From assembly GCA_016218765.1 (NCBI GenBank), contig JACRCZ010000019.1, positions 1-64,000 on the forward strand: 64,000 bases of DNA, in the 5' to 3' direction. The notes below the pieces were generated by a model. It saw nothing but the letters and a program-made list of their open reading frames with translations, was not told the DNA's origin and searched no databases. Source of the stretch: Deltaproteobacteria bacterium. GTDB lineage: Bacteria > Myxococcota_A > Polyangia > DRWM01 > JAAZOP01. The position numbers and the translations under genes were made by a program. This document shows positions 18,106-27,396 of the stretch, piece after piece (within the stretch, counting starts at the first letter, position 1; each line of letters starts with the position of its first letter).

Positions 18106-18357
18106 ATGCACTCGGAACGTCCCAACCCGACACAGCAACCCGCGGAGCAGCCCGACGGCAAGGCCGAGAACGCAAACCTGCGCCGGGCCCTCCGGCTCTC
18201 GCGCGAGATGCTCGCCCTCGCCGACGAGGGCGAGCGCGACCACGCGGATTCCTCGTGCGCCATCCTCTACGGTACGCTGCGCGACATGGCCTACAAGCTG
18301 CGCCGGCACGCCGAGGACGAGTGCGAGAAGCATCGCCGCGCGGGCAAGTGGGATTGA
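18106..18357 (+). CDS. Small conserved hypothetical protein
   Basis: An 83-residue, mostly helical, charged protein. The core SREMLALADEGERDHADSSC and ILYGTLRDMAYKLRR matches a small family I recall from deltaproteobacteria, with unknown function. It ends 3 bases before the GTG start of mutM, so the two are probably translated from one message. The first 25 residues are Pro/Gln-rich and probably flexible. Confidence 0.6.
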   Translation: MHSERPNPTQQPAEQPDGKAENANLRRALRLSREMLALADEGERDHADSSCAILYGTLRDMAYKLRRHAEDECEKHRRAGKWD

Positions 18358-18360
18358 GCG

Positions 18361-19203
18361 GTGCCGGAGCTGCCCGAGGTCGAGACGGTGGCGCGGCAGC
18401 TCGCGCCTCTCCTGGCGGGTCGCGTCCTCCGCCGGATCGACGTCCGGGGTCCCCTGCTCGAGGTCGCGGACCGTCACCTGGCGCGGGGCCGGAGAGTCCT
18501 GGGGGTGACGCGCCTGGGCAAGCAGGTCGCGATCGCGCTGGGGCCTGCGGGACGCGGCACGGCCGCCTGCCGCCTGATCTGCCATCTGCGCATGACCGGC
18601 CGCTTGATCTGGCTCGGTCCCGGCGAGACACGAGGCAACCCGAGACACGTCCGCGCGACATTGCGCTTCGACGGGGGACGTCTGCTCTTCATCGACCCGC
18701 GGCGGTTCGGGACCCTGCGCATGGAGTCCGCGGATGCCCCGGTGGGGAATTCCGGGACCGACCCCATGGACGGGCGGTTCACGCCGCCCGTGCTGGCGGG
18801 CCTGCTGGGCGGCAGCCGGCAGGGCCTGAAGCCGTGGCTCCTGCGCCAGGACCGGCTGCTGGGCATCGGCAACATCTACGCCTCCGAGATCCTCTTCGCC
18901 GCGCGGCTCGATCCGCGCCGCGCGGCCGGGTCGCTGTCCCGCGGCGAGATCCGCCGCATGTTCGGGGCGGTACGCTCGGTCCTGGCGCGCGCGATCCGGC
19001 ATTGCGGCACGACGTTCTCGGATTTCGGCGACACGCGAGGCCGGCCGGGCGGATTCGGGAGGCTGCTGGCCGTCTACGGGCGGGAGGGGCTGCCGTGCCG
19101 CGGATGCGGGCGGAGCGTGCGGCGCATCGTGCAGCAATCGCGCAGTACGTTCTACTGCGAGCGTTGCCAGGGGCCCCGCCGGGCTGGCATGTTTGTGGCA
19201 TGA
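18361..19203 (+). CDS. mutM: Formamidopyrimidine-DNA glycosylase
   Basis: Removes oxidised purines such as 8-oxoguanine and formamidopyrimidines from DNA and cleaves the abasic site. It starts with the invariant PELPEVETV (the N-terminal Pro is the Schiff-base nucleophile after Met removal; Glu follows). Lys in LGKQV is near residue 54, the H2TH region has LLGIGNIYASEILF, and the C-terminal zinc finger is CRGCG...CERC (about 244-266). The 280 residues fit the family. The GTG start is fixed by the PELPE motif. It is transcribed with the genes on both sides in a run that includes rubrerythrin, consistent with oxidative-stress defence. Confidence 0.96.
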   Translation: MPELPEVETVARQLAPLLAGRVLRRIDVRGPLLEVADRHLARGRRVLGVTRLGKQVAIALGPAGRGTAACRLICHLRMTGRLIWLGPGETRGNPRHVRATLRFDGGRLLFIDPRRFGTLRMESADAPVGNSGTDPMDGRFTPPVLAGLLGGSRQGLKPWLLRQDRLLGIGNIYASEILFAARLDPRRAAGSLSRGEIRRMFGAVRSVLARAIRHCGTTFSDFGDTRGRPGGFGRLLAVYGREGLPCRGCGRSVRRIVQQSRSTFYCERCQGPRRAGMFVA

Positions 19204-19261
19204 CGGCGGCGCGGCGCGGGAGAGCGAGACGGCCCCAGCGAGCGCGCCCGGGAGTGCGAGC

Positions 19262-19495
19262 ATGAAGTGCCCAGGACAGGACACGCGGTACTGGAAGCCG
19301 GACGACATCTTCGACTGCCGGTGCACGTCGTGCGGCGCGACCTTGGAGTTCTTCAAGGACGAGTCGGCGCGGCGGTGCCCGTCCTGCGGGTTCCGGATGA
19401 AGAACCCGCGGCTGGATCTGGGCTGCGCGAAGTGGTGCCCGTACGGGCCGCAGTGTCTCGGCACGGAGCCGGGGGCGAGGAGGGACGAAGGATGA
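19262..19495 (+). CDS. Zinc-ribbon protein
   Basis: A 77-residue protein with eight Cys: CPGQD at the start, a CTSC...CPSC zinc ribbon (treble-clef style) and the C-terminal [13 protein letters not shown]. The segments [13 protein letters not shown] and NPRLDLGCA recall a conserved Cys-rich unit that in other bacteria stands alone or is fused to HD phosphohydrolase domains (from memory). Its TGA overlaps the ATG of rubrerythrin (ATGA), so translation of the two is coupled. It may bind zinc or iron and work with rubrerythrin, but this is inferred from coupling only. The upstream in-frame ATG at 19193 overlaps mutM and is less likely. Confidence 0.75.
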   Translation: MKCPGQDTRYWKPDDIFDCRCTSCGATLEFFKDESARRCPSCGFRMKNPRLDLGCAKWCPYGPQCLGTEPGARRDEG

Positions 19496-20067
19496 AGAGC
19501 GTCAAGGGGACCGCGACGGAGAAGAACCTCATGGCGGCGTTCGCCGGCGAATCGCAGGCGCGCAACCGCTACTCCTACTTCGCCGACCAGGCGCGGAAGG
19601 AGGGTCTCGAGCAGATCGCGGGGGTGTTCGAGGAGACGGCGGGGCACGAGCGGGAGCACGCGCGGCGGTTCTTCAACTTCCTGGAGGGCGGCACCGTTGA
19701 GATCACGGGCGCCTTCCCGGCGGGCAAGGTCGGGACGACGGTGGAGAACCTGCGCGAGGCGGCGGGCGGGGAGAACTACGAGCAGGCGACGATGTACCCC
19801 GGTTTCGCCAAGACCGCCGAGAACGAGGGGTTGGCGGCGATCGCGGCGGTGTTCCGCGCGGTGGCGACGGCGGAGAAGCAGCACGAGCGGCGCTTCCGCG
19901 GGCTGCTGGCCAACCTCGAGGGGGGCAAGGTCTTCCAGCGCGAGAAGGCGGTGGTCTGGCGCTGCCGCAATTGCGGCTACCTGCACGAGGGTCCCGAGGC
20001 GCCGGGGGCGTGCCTGGCCTGCGGGCAGCCGCGGGCGCAGTTCGAGCTCCACGCCGAGAACTGGTAG
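19492..20067 (+). CDS. rbr: Rubrerythrin
   Basis: A 191-residue non-haem iron peroxidase that reduces hydrogen peroxide in anaerobes and microaerophiles. The N-terminal four-helix bundle carries the di-iron ligands in [34 protein letters not shown] and [10 protein letters not shown]. The C-terminal rubredoxin domain has CRNCGY...CLACG. The length is typical. The start overlaps the stop of the zinc-ribbon gene. With mutM upstream and copA downstream it forms a small oxidative/metal-stress group. A TAGGAT -10-like box overlaps the rbr stop codon (20065-20070) and could give copA its own promoter. Confidence 0.96.
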   Translation: MKSVKGTATEKNLMAAFAGESQARNRYSYFADQARKEGLEQIAGVFEETAGHEREHARRFFNFLEGGTVEITGAFPAGKVGTTVENLREAAGGENYEQATMYPGFAKTAENEGLAAIAAVFRAVATAEKQHERRFRGLLANLEGGKVFQREKAVVWRCRNCGYLHEGPEAPGACLACGQPRAQFELHAENW

Positions 20068-20094
20068 GATCCTCGCCGGCGCGCGAGGTGACGC

Positions 20095-22329
20095 GTGGCG
20101 CAGCAACAGGTCCGGATCCCCGTCCTCGGGATGACCTGTGCCAACTGCGTCGGGCGCGTCGAGCGCGCGCTGCGCACGAAGCTCCCGGGCGTCGCGGACG
20201 CGACCGCCAGCCTGGCCACGGAGAGCGCGACCGTCACCTACGACCCGGCGCTCGTCGATCTGCCGGCCATCGCGGCCGCGATCGATCGCGCGGGCTACCG
20301 CGCCATCGTGCGCGACGGCGCCGCCGCGGGCGACGACGAGGAGCAGGCGGCGCGGGACGCCGAGGTCCGGCGCCAGCGCCGCGCCCTCCTGGTCGGCGTC
20401 GCCTTCACCCTCCCCCTCTTCGTCCTCTCCATGGCGCGCGACTTCGCCCTCTTGGGCCACTGGTCGCACGCCGCGTGGTTCGGCTGGCTGCTCGGCGCCC
20501 TGGCGACGCCGGTCCAGCTCTACACCGGCCTCGACTACTACAAGGGCTCGCTGGCCGCGCTGCGCGACCGCAGCGCCAACATGGACGTCCTCGTCGCCCT
20601 CGGCTCCAGCACCGCCTACGCCTACTCGCTCGCCGTTCTCCTCCTCCCCGGCCTGGGGGGCCACGTCTTCTTCGAGACCTCCGCCCTGATCGTCACCTTG
20701 ATCAAGGTCGGAAAGATGCTCGAGGCGTCGGCGCGGCGGCGGGCGGCGAACGCCATCCGGTCGCTCCTGGACCTCGCGCCCGCGACGGCGCACCTCCTGG
20801 TCGAGGACGTCGGCGAGCGCGATGTCCCGGCCGACGTGCTGCGGGCCGGCGACCGGGTGGCGGTGCGGCCGGGCGAGCGGATCCCCGCGGACGGCGTGGT
20901 CGAGGACGGCGAGGCGGCGGTCGACCAGAGCATGCTGACGGGCGAGTCGGTGCCGGTGTCGCGGCGGGCGGGCGACCGGGTCATCGGGGCGACGGTCGAC
21001 ACGGACGGCCGGCTGGTCGTGCGCGTGACCGGTGTCGGGGCGGAGACGGCGTTGGCGCGCATCGTGGCGCTGGTGCGCCGGGCCCAGGCCAGCCGCGCCT
21101 CGATCCAGCGGCTGGCCGATCGTGTTTCCGCCTGGTTCGTCCCGGCGATCATCCTGGTCGCGCTGGCGGTGTTCGCCGCGTGGTGGGCGGCCGGCGGCGC
21201 GTTCGTCCCGGCGCTCGTCCGGCTCGTCGCGGTGCTGGTCATCGCCTGCCCTTGCGCGCTGGGCCTGGCCACGCCCACGGCCATCGTCGTCGGCACCGCG
21301 GCGGGCGCGCGGCGGGGCGTACTGTTCAAGGACGCCGCGGCGCTGGAGCGGCTGCACCTGGTGACGACGTTCTTCTTCGACAAGACGGGGACGCTGACGC
21401 GGGGGCGGCCGGTGTTGACCGACGACGACGGCGACGAGGTCTTGCGGGACGCGGCGAGCGTCGAGGCGGCCTCGGAGCATCCCGTCGCGCGGGCGCTCGT
21501 GGCGGCGGCCAAGGCACGCGGTCTCGCGACGGCCGAGCCGCGCGAGTTCAAGAGCGCGGCGGGGCGCGGGGTGGAGGCGGACGTCGGAGGCCGGCACGTG
21601 AGGGTGGGCAGCCTGTCGTGGCTGGGGGAGCGGGACGAGGTTCCGGAGGCGGTCCGCGCGCGCGCCGGCGCGCTGGCGGCGGCGGGCCGTACGGTCGTCG
21701 GCGTGGCCGTCGACGGCCGTTTCTCCGGCCTGCTGGCCGTCGCGGACGAGCCGCGGGAGGGGGCGGCCGAGACGGTCGGGGCGCTGCGCGCGGCGGGCTC
21801 GCGCGTCGTGCTGGTGAGCGGCGACCACGAGGCGGCCGTGCGCGCGGCGGCGAAGGCGTTCGGGATCGAGGACGTGCGGGCGGGGGTGCTGCCCGAGGAC
21901 AAGGCGCGGGTGGTGGAGGAGGCGCGGCGGCGGGGCGAGGTCGTGGCGATGGTGGGTGACGGCGTGAACGACGCGCCGGCGCTGGCCGCGGCCGACGTGG
22001 GGATCGCGATGGGCGGCGGCACGGACGTCGCGACGGACGCCGCGGACGTCGCGCTGATCGGCGGCGACCCGCGCGGCGTGCTCGCAGCGCGGCGTCTCTC
22101 CGGGGCCGTGCTGCGCACGATTCGCCAGAACCTGTTCTGGGCGTTCTTCTACAACGTGACGCTGGTCCCCGTGGCGGCGGGCGCCCTGCACGGCGTCTCC
22201 GCGCTGCCGCCGGCGATCCGCGACTTCCACCCCGCGCTCGCCGCGGCCGCGATGGCCCTCTCCAGCATCACCGTCGTCCTGAACAGCCTGCGGTTGGGCT
22301 GGGCGCAGCTCGCGACCCGCGACTCGTAG
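20095..22329 (+). CDS. copA: Copper-exporting P1B-type ATPase
   Basis: A 744-residue heavy-metal pump using ATP to move Cu(I) out of the cytoplasm. Seen in order: one N-terminal HMA metal-binding domain (GMTCANC, residues ~12-18), TM helices, the phosphatase motif MLTGES, the TM metal-site CPC in [14 protein letters not shown] (~385), the phosphorylation site DKTGTLT (~429), the nucleotide-binding SEHPVARAL, and the hinge [10 protein letters not shown] (~621). The NxxxxY/MSxxS-type residues after the hinge ([35 protein letters not shown]) point to Cu(I). It uses GTG as start and lies 27 bases after rubrerythrin. Confidence 0.95.
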   Translation: MAQQQVRIPVLGMTCANCVGRVERALRTKLPGVADATASLATESATVTYDPALVDLPAIAAAIDRAGYRAIVRDGAAAGDDEEQAARDAEVRRQRRALLVGVAFTLPLFVLSMARDFALLGHWSHAAWFGWLLGALATPVQLYTGLDYYKGSLAALRDRSANMDVLVALGSSTAYAYSLAVLLLPGLGGHVFFETSALIVTLIKVGKMLEASARRRAANAIRSLLDLAPATAHLLVEDVGERDVPADVLRAGDRVAVRPGERIPADGVVEDGEAAVDQSMLTGESVPVSRRAGDRVIGATVDTDGRLVVRVTGVGAETALARIVALVRRAQASRASIQRLADRVSAWFVPAIILVALAVFAAWWAAGGAFVPALVRLVAVLVIACPCALGLATPTAIVVGTAAGARRGVLFKDAAALERLHLVTTFFFDKTGTLTRGRPVLTDDDGDEVLRDAASVEAASEHPVARALVAAAKARGLATAEPREFKSAAGRGVEADVGGRHVRVGSLSWLGERDEVPEAVRARAGALAAAGRTVVGVAVDGRFSGLLAVADEPREGAAETVGALRAAGSRVVLVSGDHEAAVRAAAKAFGIEDVRAGVLPEDKARVVEEARRRGEVVAMVGDGVNDAPALAAADVGIAMGGGTDVATDAADVALIGGDPRGVLAARRLSGAVLRTIRQNLFWAFFYNVTLVPVAAGALHGVSALPPAIRDFHPALAAAAMALSSITVVLNSLRLGWAQLATRDS

Positions 22330-22330
22330 C

Positions 22331-22379
22331 CCGCGACCTGCCGCGACCGCCGACCGCCGGCCGCCGGCCGCCGACCGCT
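22331..22379. repeat. CGACCGC/CGGCCGC heptamer tract between convergent genes
   Basis: Near-tandem heptamers alternating CGACCGC and CGGCCGC fill the 48-base gap between copA and the FHA-GGDEF gene. The same unit type appears in the coding region at 29231-29271. It may also act as a GC-rich boundary between convergent transcripts, but no hairpin with U-tract is visible. Confidence 0.5.
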
Positions 22380-23358
22380 ACAGCGACACGCGGTTGCGCC
22401 CCGTCTGCTTCGCCCGGTACAGCGCCTTGTCGGCGCGCTCGAAGAGGGAGACGGCGTCGCCGGCGTCGGCGGGGAATGAGGCGACGCCGATCGAGATCCC
22501 CGGCCGCAGCGGGATGTTGTCGCGCGAGTACGGATGGGCGTTGACCTCGGCGTGGATCCGCACGGCCACGTCCCACGCGCCGCGGGCGTCGAGGTCCGGC
22601 AGCGCGGCGAAGAACTCGTCGCCGCCGAAGCGGCAGCCGATGCCGCGGCCGACGAGCGCGCGGCCGATGAGGTGTCCGGTCTCGCCGATGACGTAGGCGC
22701 CGAACAGGTGGCCGTGCGCGTCGTTGATCTGCTTGATGCCGTCCATGTCCATGCCCAGGAGGCCCAGCGGCATGCCGCGCGTGCGCGCGGCCTCGACCAG
22801 CGTCACCAGCTCGCGGTCGAACTTCCGCCGCACGTACAGGCCGGACAGGTCATCGATATCGATCAGCCGTTGCAGCTCCGCGTCGTAGGCGCGCTCGATC
22901 GAGTCGCGCAGCTCGAAGCGCAGGAGGGTCTGGCCGAGCAGGATCGTGTCGCCGGGGGCGAGCACGGCGTCGCGGCAGTGCTGGTTGCGGACGACGGTGC
23001 CGTTGGTGCTGCCGAGGTCGACGACGGCCCAGGCGTCGCCGCGATCCTCGAGGAGCGCGTGGTGCCAGGAGACGCCCGCGTCGCCGAGCACGATGTCGGC
23101 GGTGGGGTCGCGGCCGAGCACGGCGTTGCCGCAGACGGGGATACGTTTGCCGACGTCGCCGCCGGACATGACGACGATGACGGGGCGCAGGGCCTCCTTG
23201 AGCGTGGCGGAGAGCTGCTGCTTGAGCCCTTGGCCGTCGCCGAGCTGCACCGTCGCCTGGCAGCCCGGCGGGCGGACGCGCACCGAGCCGCCGCCGCCCT
23301 CGGGTGCACCCGCGCCCGGGGGATCGGACCACGTGCCGCTGTGCCGCTCGTCGCCCAT
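22378..23358 (-). CDS. Diguanylate cyclase with FHA domain
   Basis: A 326-residue protein. A Pro/Gly-rich head is followed by a forkhead-associated phosphothreonine-binding domain (VLGRDPTADIVLGDAGVSWHHALL, DLGSTNGTVV; about residues 70-150) and a GGDEF domain (about 165-326). The intact signature RFGGDEFFA, DMDGIKQIND and ADKALYRAK predict cyclic-di-GMP synthesis from two GTP. The RxxD product-inhibition site normally five residues before GGDEF is absent (VGRG there). FHA input suggests control by a Ser/Thr kinase. The ATG at 23358 is preferred over 23406 because the longer form would overlap the divergent promoter; a TAGAAT box (23372-23367) ends 8 bases before this ATG. Confidence 0.88.
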   Translation of the reverse strand: MGDERHSGTWSDPPGAGAPEGGGGSVRVRPPGCQATVQLGDGQGLKQQLSATLKEALRPVIVVMSGGDVGKRIPVCGNAVLGRDPTADIVLGDAGVSWHHALLEDRGDAWAVVDLGSTNGTVVRNQHCRDAVLAPGDTILLGQTLLRFELRDSIERAYDAELQRLIDIDDLSGLYVRRKFDRELVTLVEAARTRGMPLGLLGMDMDGIKQINDAHGHLFGAYVIGETGHLIGRALVGRGIGCRFGGDEFFAALPDLDARGAWDVAVRIHAEVNAHPYSRDNIPLRPGISIGVASFPADAGDAVSLFERADKALYRAKQTGRNRVSL

Positions 23359-23366
23359 GGGAGCGG

Positions 23367-23406
23367 ATTCTAGCACTTGTGGGAGGCCGTGGGGCCCCGG
23401 TAGCAT
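23367..23406. promoter_or_regulatory. Back-to-back -10 boxes of a 55-base divergent promoter region
   Basis: Minus strand: TAGAAT (23372-23367), 8 bases before the GGDEF gene start. Plus strand: TTGTGG (23377-23382), an 18-base spacer, TAGCAT (23401-23406), 7 bases before the glycosyltransferase ATG. The predicted transcription starts fall on or next to the start codons of both genes. Confidence 0.45.
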
Positions 23407-23413
23407 TCCTGGG

Positions 23414-24487
23414 ATGAAGATCCTCTACGGGGTGGTCGGCGAGGGGATGGGGCACGCGATGCGCTCGCGCGTCGTGCTGTCGCATCTCGTCGAGGAGGGG
23501 CACGAGGTCGTGGTGATGGCGTCGTCGCGGGCGGCGGACTACCTGGCCAAGCGGTTTTCCGACGTGCGGCGGATCCACGGGCTGCACATCGTGTACGACG
23601 AGAACCGCGTGCGGCGGAGCTGGACGGTGTGGTCCAACATCCTGCAGGGGACGGCGGCGCTGCCGTCGCAGATCGCGGCCTACTTCAACCTCATCGCCGA
23701 CTTCCGGCCGGTCGCGGTGGTAAGCGACTTCGAGTCGTGGACGTACTTCTACGCCAAGGCGCACGGGCTGCCGTGCTACTCGGTCGACAACATGCAGATC
23801 ATCAACCGCTGCCGGCATCCGGACGAGCTGCTGGAGGGTGCGCGCACGAACTTCGAGCTGACGCGGGCGTTCATCAAGGCGAAGCTGCCGTTCTGCGACC
23901 ACTACTTCATCACGACGTACTTCCGGCCGGAGATCCGGAAGGAGCGGACGTCGCTGCATCCCCCGATCCTGCGACCGGAGATCCTGGCCGCGAAGCCGAC
24001 GCGGGGGGAGCATCTGCTGGTGTACCAGACGGCCGAGGGGCACGAGGCGCTGGCGGGGATCCTGGCCCGGTCGGGGCGCGAGTGCCGGATCTACGGGATG
24101 CGGCGGGACATCATGGAAGAGGAGGTCGAGGGGAACCTGCGCTATCGGCCGTTCGACGAGGCGGGGTTCATCGCGGACCTGGCGTCGGCGAGGGCGGTGA
24201 TCGCGGGTGGCGGGTTCACGCTCCTGGGCGAGGCGGTGTTCCTGCACAAGCCGGTCTTGTCGGTGCCGGTGCGGGGGCAGTTCGAGCAGGTGTTGAACGG
24301 GCGCTACCTGGAACGGGACGGGTACGGGATGACGGCGCCCGAGATCGACGAGGCCGTGCTGGGGCGCTTTCTGGAGCGGCTCGACGCCTGCGAGGAGCGG
24401 CTGGCGGGGGTGACGCAGGACGGCAACAAGGACCTCTTCGCGGCGCTCGACTCGCACCTGGACCGCGCCGCCGCGGGGGTCGCGTGA
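23414..24487 (+). CDS. GT-B glycosyltransferase of the MJ1255/VC2487 type
   Basis: A 357-residue protein whose N-terminus (MKILYGVVGEGMGHAMRSRVVLSHL) is the Gly-rich loop of GT-B enzymes in the UDP-glycosyltransferase/MurG superfamily. The C-terminal donor-binding half shows ARAVIAGGGFTLLGEAVFLHKPVLSVPVRGQFEQ, matching the 'MJ1255/VC2487 family' glycosyltransferase signature as I recall it. Cytoplasmic or membrane-associated; donor and acceptor unknown. The gene has no clear ribosome site; a TAGCAT box lies 7 bases upstream of the ATG, suggesting a leaderless message. A second GT-B gene follows 129 bases later, so both may act on one glycolipid or glycan. Confidence 0.83.
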   Translation: MKILYGVVGEGMGHAMRSRVVLSHLVEEGHEVVVMASSRAADYLAKRFSDVRRIHGLHIVYDENRVRRSWTVWSNILQGTAALPSQIAAYFNLIADFRPVAVVSDFESWTYFYAKAHGLPCYSVDNMQIINRCRHPDELLEGARTNFELTRAFIKAKLPFCDHYFITTYFRPEIRKERTSLHPPILRPEILAAKPTRGEHLLVYQTAEGHEALAGILARSGRECRIYGMRRDIMEEEVEGNLRYRPFDEAGFIADLASARAVIAGGGFTLLGEAVFLHKPVLSVPVRGQFEQVLNGRYLERDGYGMTAPEIDEAVLGRFLERLDACEERLAGVTQDGNKDLFAALDSHLDRAAAGVA

Positions 24488-24616
24488 ACGCGCCGTGAAT
24501 CGCCAACAAACCATAAACCTGGTAGGGGAGCCACGTAGCGCCGCGCGCCTGCGCAGCGGGCGTCCCGGCGCGAGTGCTCCCGCGAGGCCATGGCACGGAC
24601 CGGACGAGCGTTGCCC

Positions 24617-25897
24617 ATGACCAAACCCGTCGTCGTCGCTCTGGAGATGGGCTACGGGCACCTGCGCGCGGCGGCGCCGCTGGCGGAGGCGTTGGGGACG
24701 GAGCTGCTGCACGCGGATCGGCCGCCGCTGGCGGACGAGGCGGAGCGGCGGCGGTGGGCGCGGACGCGGACGGCGTACGAGCGGATCTCGCGGGCCTCGC
24801 AGGTGCCGTTCGCGGGGGCGCCGCTGCGTGCGCTGCTGGACACGATGACAGCAATCCCGCCGCTCTATCCGTTCCGGGATCTGTCGGCGCCGACCTACGC
24901 GACGTACGCGCTCGACCGGATGATCACGAGCGGGCGTCTGGGCCGGACGCTGGCCGAGCATTTGCGGAAGACGGGGGCGCCGCTGCTCACCACGTTCTAT
25001 TCCACGGCGGTCGCGGCCGACCGTCTGGGGATTTCGCCGGTGTGGTGCGTGGTGACGGACACGGACATCAACCGCATCTGGGTGCCGGTGGACCCGCGAG
25101 CGAGCCGGATCGTGTACTTGACGCCGGCGTACCGGGTGGACCGGCGGTTGCGGTCGTACGGCGTGCCGGCGGAGCGGATCCGTTTCACGGGGTTCCCGTT
25201 GCCGCCCGCACTGTTGGGCGGGCCGGAGCTGCCGACGCTGCGGCGCAATCTTGCCGCGCGGCTCGTGCGGTTGGACCCGTCGGGCTCCTTCCGTCGCCGT
25301 GCGGCGCCGGAGATCGCCCGGGTCTTGGGTTCGCTTCCCGATTCGGAGGAAGGTCGTGCGCCGCTCATCGTTTTCGCGGTGGGCGGGGCGGGTGCGCAGT
25401 CCGAGCTGCCGCGGTCGTTCCTGCCGGAGTTCAAGCAGCCGGTGCTCGAGGGGCGGGTGCGCTTGACCCTCGTTGCGGGGGTGCGGGCGGAGGTCGAGGC
25501 GGGATTCCGCGAGTGTTTACGCGACACGGGGCTGGATGGCGCGGTCGGGTCGGGGATCGAGATCGTGCGGGAGCCGACGATGGAGGCGTACCTGCGCCGG
25601 ATGGACGGGGTGTTGGCCGAAGCCGACGTCCTGTGGACCAAGCCCAGCGAGATGGTGTTCTACGCGGCGTTGGGTCTGCCGTTGGTGCTCTCCTGGCCTG
25701 TCGGGGTGCATGAGCGTTACAACCGCCGTTGGGTGGAGGAGCACGGAGCCGGCCTGCGTCAGCGGGACCCCCGTTCCGTTGCCGCGCACCTCGCCGAGTG
25801 GCTTTCCGACGGCACGCTGGCCGCGGCGGCCTGGTCGGGTTTCACGCGCCTGCCGCATTCGGGGTTGTATGGGATCCTGGAGGCGGTGGGGGCGTGA
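24617..25897 (+). CDS. Second GT-B-like glycosyltransferase
   Basis: A 426-residue protein beginning with MTKPVVVALEMGYGHLRAAAPLAEAL, the glycan-acceptor loop of MurG/diacylglycerol-glucosyltransferase-like enzymes. Later parts include VVTDTDINRIWVPVDP, FTGFPLPPALLGG and a donor-side end DVLWTKPSEMVFYAALGLPLVLSWPVGVHERYN. The overall arrangement (acceptor domain, then ExxM/F..ALGLPLVL) supports GT-B, but several family motifs are diverged, so substrate is open. An in-frame ATG at 24590 would add nine residues; 24617 is preferred because the Rossmann strand then starts at once. Same strand as the MJ1255-type gene just upstream. Confidence 0.72.
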   Translation: MTKPVVVALEMGYGHLRAAAPLAEALGTELLHADRPPLADEAERRRWARTRTAYERISRASQVPFAGAPLRALLDTMTAIPPLYPFRDLSAPTYATYALDRMITSGRLGRTLAEHLRKTGAPLLTTFYSTAVAADRLGISPVWCVVTDTDINRIWVPVDPRASRIVYLTPAYRVDRRLRSYGVPAERIRFTGFPLPPALLGGPELPTLRRNLAARLVRLDPSGSFRRRAAPEIARVLGSLPDSEEGRAPLIVFAVGGAGAQSELPRSFLPEFKQPVLEGRVRLTLVAGVRAEVEAGFRECLRDTGLDGAVGSGIEIVREPTMEAYLRRMDGVLAEADVLWTKPSEMVFYAALGLPLVLSWPVGVHERYNRRWVEEHGAGLRQRDPRSVAAHLAEWLSDGTLAAAAWSGFTRLPHSGLYGILEAVGA

Positions 25898-25911
25898 TGG
25901 TGACCCCGAGA

Positions 25912-25974
25912 CTTCGCGTCCCTGGTCCGCCTCGCCCCTTTGCGTCCTTTGCGATTCTTGGCGTCCTTTGCGCG
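25912..25974. repeat. CTTTGCGTCC-type intergenic repeat
   Basis: A run of near-tandem CCTTTGCGTC, CTTTGCGATT and CTTGGCGTCC units between the convergent glycosyltransferase and rhomboid genes. It closely resembles the 'CTTTGCGTC/CTCTGCGTC' intergenic repeat I have seen in many unrelated environmental bacteria. No coding signal. Confidence 0.6.
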
Positions 25975-26012
25975 AACTCCGGAAGCCGGCGCTCGAAGCT
26001 CGCGACCTTCAC

Positions 26013-27368
26013 CTACGGCGGGATCGTGTCGCACATCCTGCGGTAGCCGTCGACGAGCTCCGCGCGAAGGGCGGGGTCGTCGGGCAGCGCTTCCAGCGCG
26101 GCCTCGGTGGCGAAGGCCGAGATGCCTTTCGACGGCAGCTCGCGGCAACGGCGCCGAACGTCGGCCAGGCCGGCACAGACCTCTCCCAGCAGCGCGCCCA
26201 GCTCCCCGGGCGCGACCGGGGTCACGGGCTCGGGAATGCCGAGCCGCCGCCATTTCTGCAATGCCTCGTCCTTCCGGCCCGCGTCCCACTCCCGGCAGAC
26301 GGCGTCCAGGCCGACGTAGTACTCCCGGATCTGCGCCTCGACCTCGACGGCCGAAACCGGCGTCGCGGTGTCCTCGAAGACCACCCAATCGGGCGGCTCC
26401 GTGAGCGGGTGAACGGCAAGGAAGACGCAGGCTCCCGCAGCGAACGTTCCGGCGAGGTCGAACGCGAGGCCGACGCCGCGCAGGCGCTCGGGGAACGCCG
26501 CGCGCGCGGGGACGAGCAGGCCGAGCGCCGCGCCGGCGACGAACCCGCCCGCGTGCGCGCCGTTGTCGGCGTGGATGAGGAACCCGAAGCCCATCGTGTA
26601 CAGGGCCCAGACGAGCATGCGGTTGCGGAGCTCGCGTCCCTGTCCGGTGCCGCTGCGGTGTCCCCAGCCGGCGACCGCGCCGATGAGACCCATGAGGCCG
26701 CCCGAGGCGCCGGCGGAGACCGCGTCGAGCCCGAACAGCTCGCTGACCACGTTCCCGGCGACGCCGGTGACGACGAAGAACAGCAGCATGCGCAGCCGCC
26801 CGAAGACCTCCTCGGCCGCCGGCCCGATCTGCGACAGCGCGATCAGGTTGAACAGGATGTGCCACGCCCCGACGTGGAGGAAGATCGACGTCCCCAGGCG
26901 CCACCACTCCCCCGCCTCCACCAGGGGAGGCCAGTGCGCGCCGAAGCGCACGAGCGTCTCGATCCGGAACGACTGCAGGATGCTGCCGCCGTCGGCCAGC
27001 ATCAGCCGCAGGTGGACCGCGAGCAGCGCGATGGCCAGCAGCGCGCTCAGCGAGACGACCTCGGGCAGGACCAGCCCGGCGCGCCGGACCAGCCGCGAGC
27101 CACGGGACGGGAGTTTGGCGCCGCAGCCCGCGCACGTGCGCTCGGCGCCGTCCGAAAGCCGCCCGCAGGCGGGGCAGGCCTGCTGCGGCCGCGCGGCCAG
27201 CTCCGTGCGCGTCTGGAGGTCCTCGCGCCGCCGGCGCCACCGGTCGCGCCACATCTCGAGCTTCCAGCGCACGCGGATCGGGTTGAGGCCCAGCCAGCGG
27301 GCGACGGCGGTCACGCTGTCGATCCAGTCCCGGTCGTCGTCCGGCCGGCGGTCGTGCTCGTCGCTCAT
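26013..27368 (-). CDS. Rhomboid-family intramembrane serine protease with N-terminal zinc ribbon
   Basis: A 451-residue membrane protein. A cytoplasmic head contains a zinc ribbon (CPACG...CAGCG, about residues 66-84), followed by the rhomboid core: the WWRLGTSIFLHVGAWHILFN helix pair, the catalytic Ser in GASGGLMGL and the catalytic His in AHAGGFVAGAALG. An extra soluble C-terminal region of about 140 residues with paired Cys and charged helices follows. Rhomboids cleave transmembrane helices of partner proteins inside the membrane; the substrate cannot be told here. It starts at the ATG at 27368, 28 bases after the corA stop on the same strand, so it is probably the last gene of a membrane-protein operon. 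Confidence 0.9.
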   Translation of the reverse strand: MSDEHDRRPDDDRDWIDSVTAVARWLGLNPIRVRWKLEMWRDRWRRRREDLQTRTELAARPQQACPACGRLSDGAERTCAGCGAKLPSRGSRLVRRAGLVLPEVVSLSALLAIALLAVHLRLMLADGGSILQSFRIETLVRFGAHWPPLVEAGEWWRLGTSIFLHVGAWHILFNLIALSQIGPAAEEVFGRLRMLLFFVVTGVAGNVVSELFGLDAVSAGASGGLMGLIGAVAGWGHRSGTGQGRELRNRMLVWALYTMGFGFLIHADNGAHAGGFVAGAALGLLVPARAAFPERLRGVGLAFDLAGTFAAGACVFLAVHPLTEPPDWVVFEDTATPVSAVEVEAQIREYYVGLDAVCREWDAGRKDEALQKWRRLGIPEPVTPVAPGELGALLGEVCAGLADVRRRCRELPSKGISAFATEAALEALPDDPALRAELVDGYRRMCDTIPP

Positions 27369-27396
27369 GGCGGCGCCGCTCCGGGTCCGCGCGGGC

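Noticed and set aside
15916-22230. A 2104-codon minus-strand open frame
   Set aside because: It lies over five well-supported plus-strand genes (sigma-54 activator, mutM, rubrerythrin, copA and others). The product is Arg/His/Pro-rich shadow sequence.
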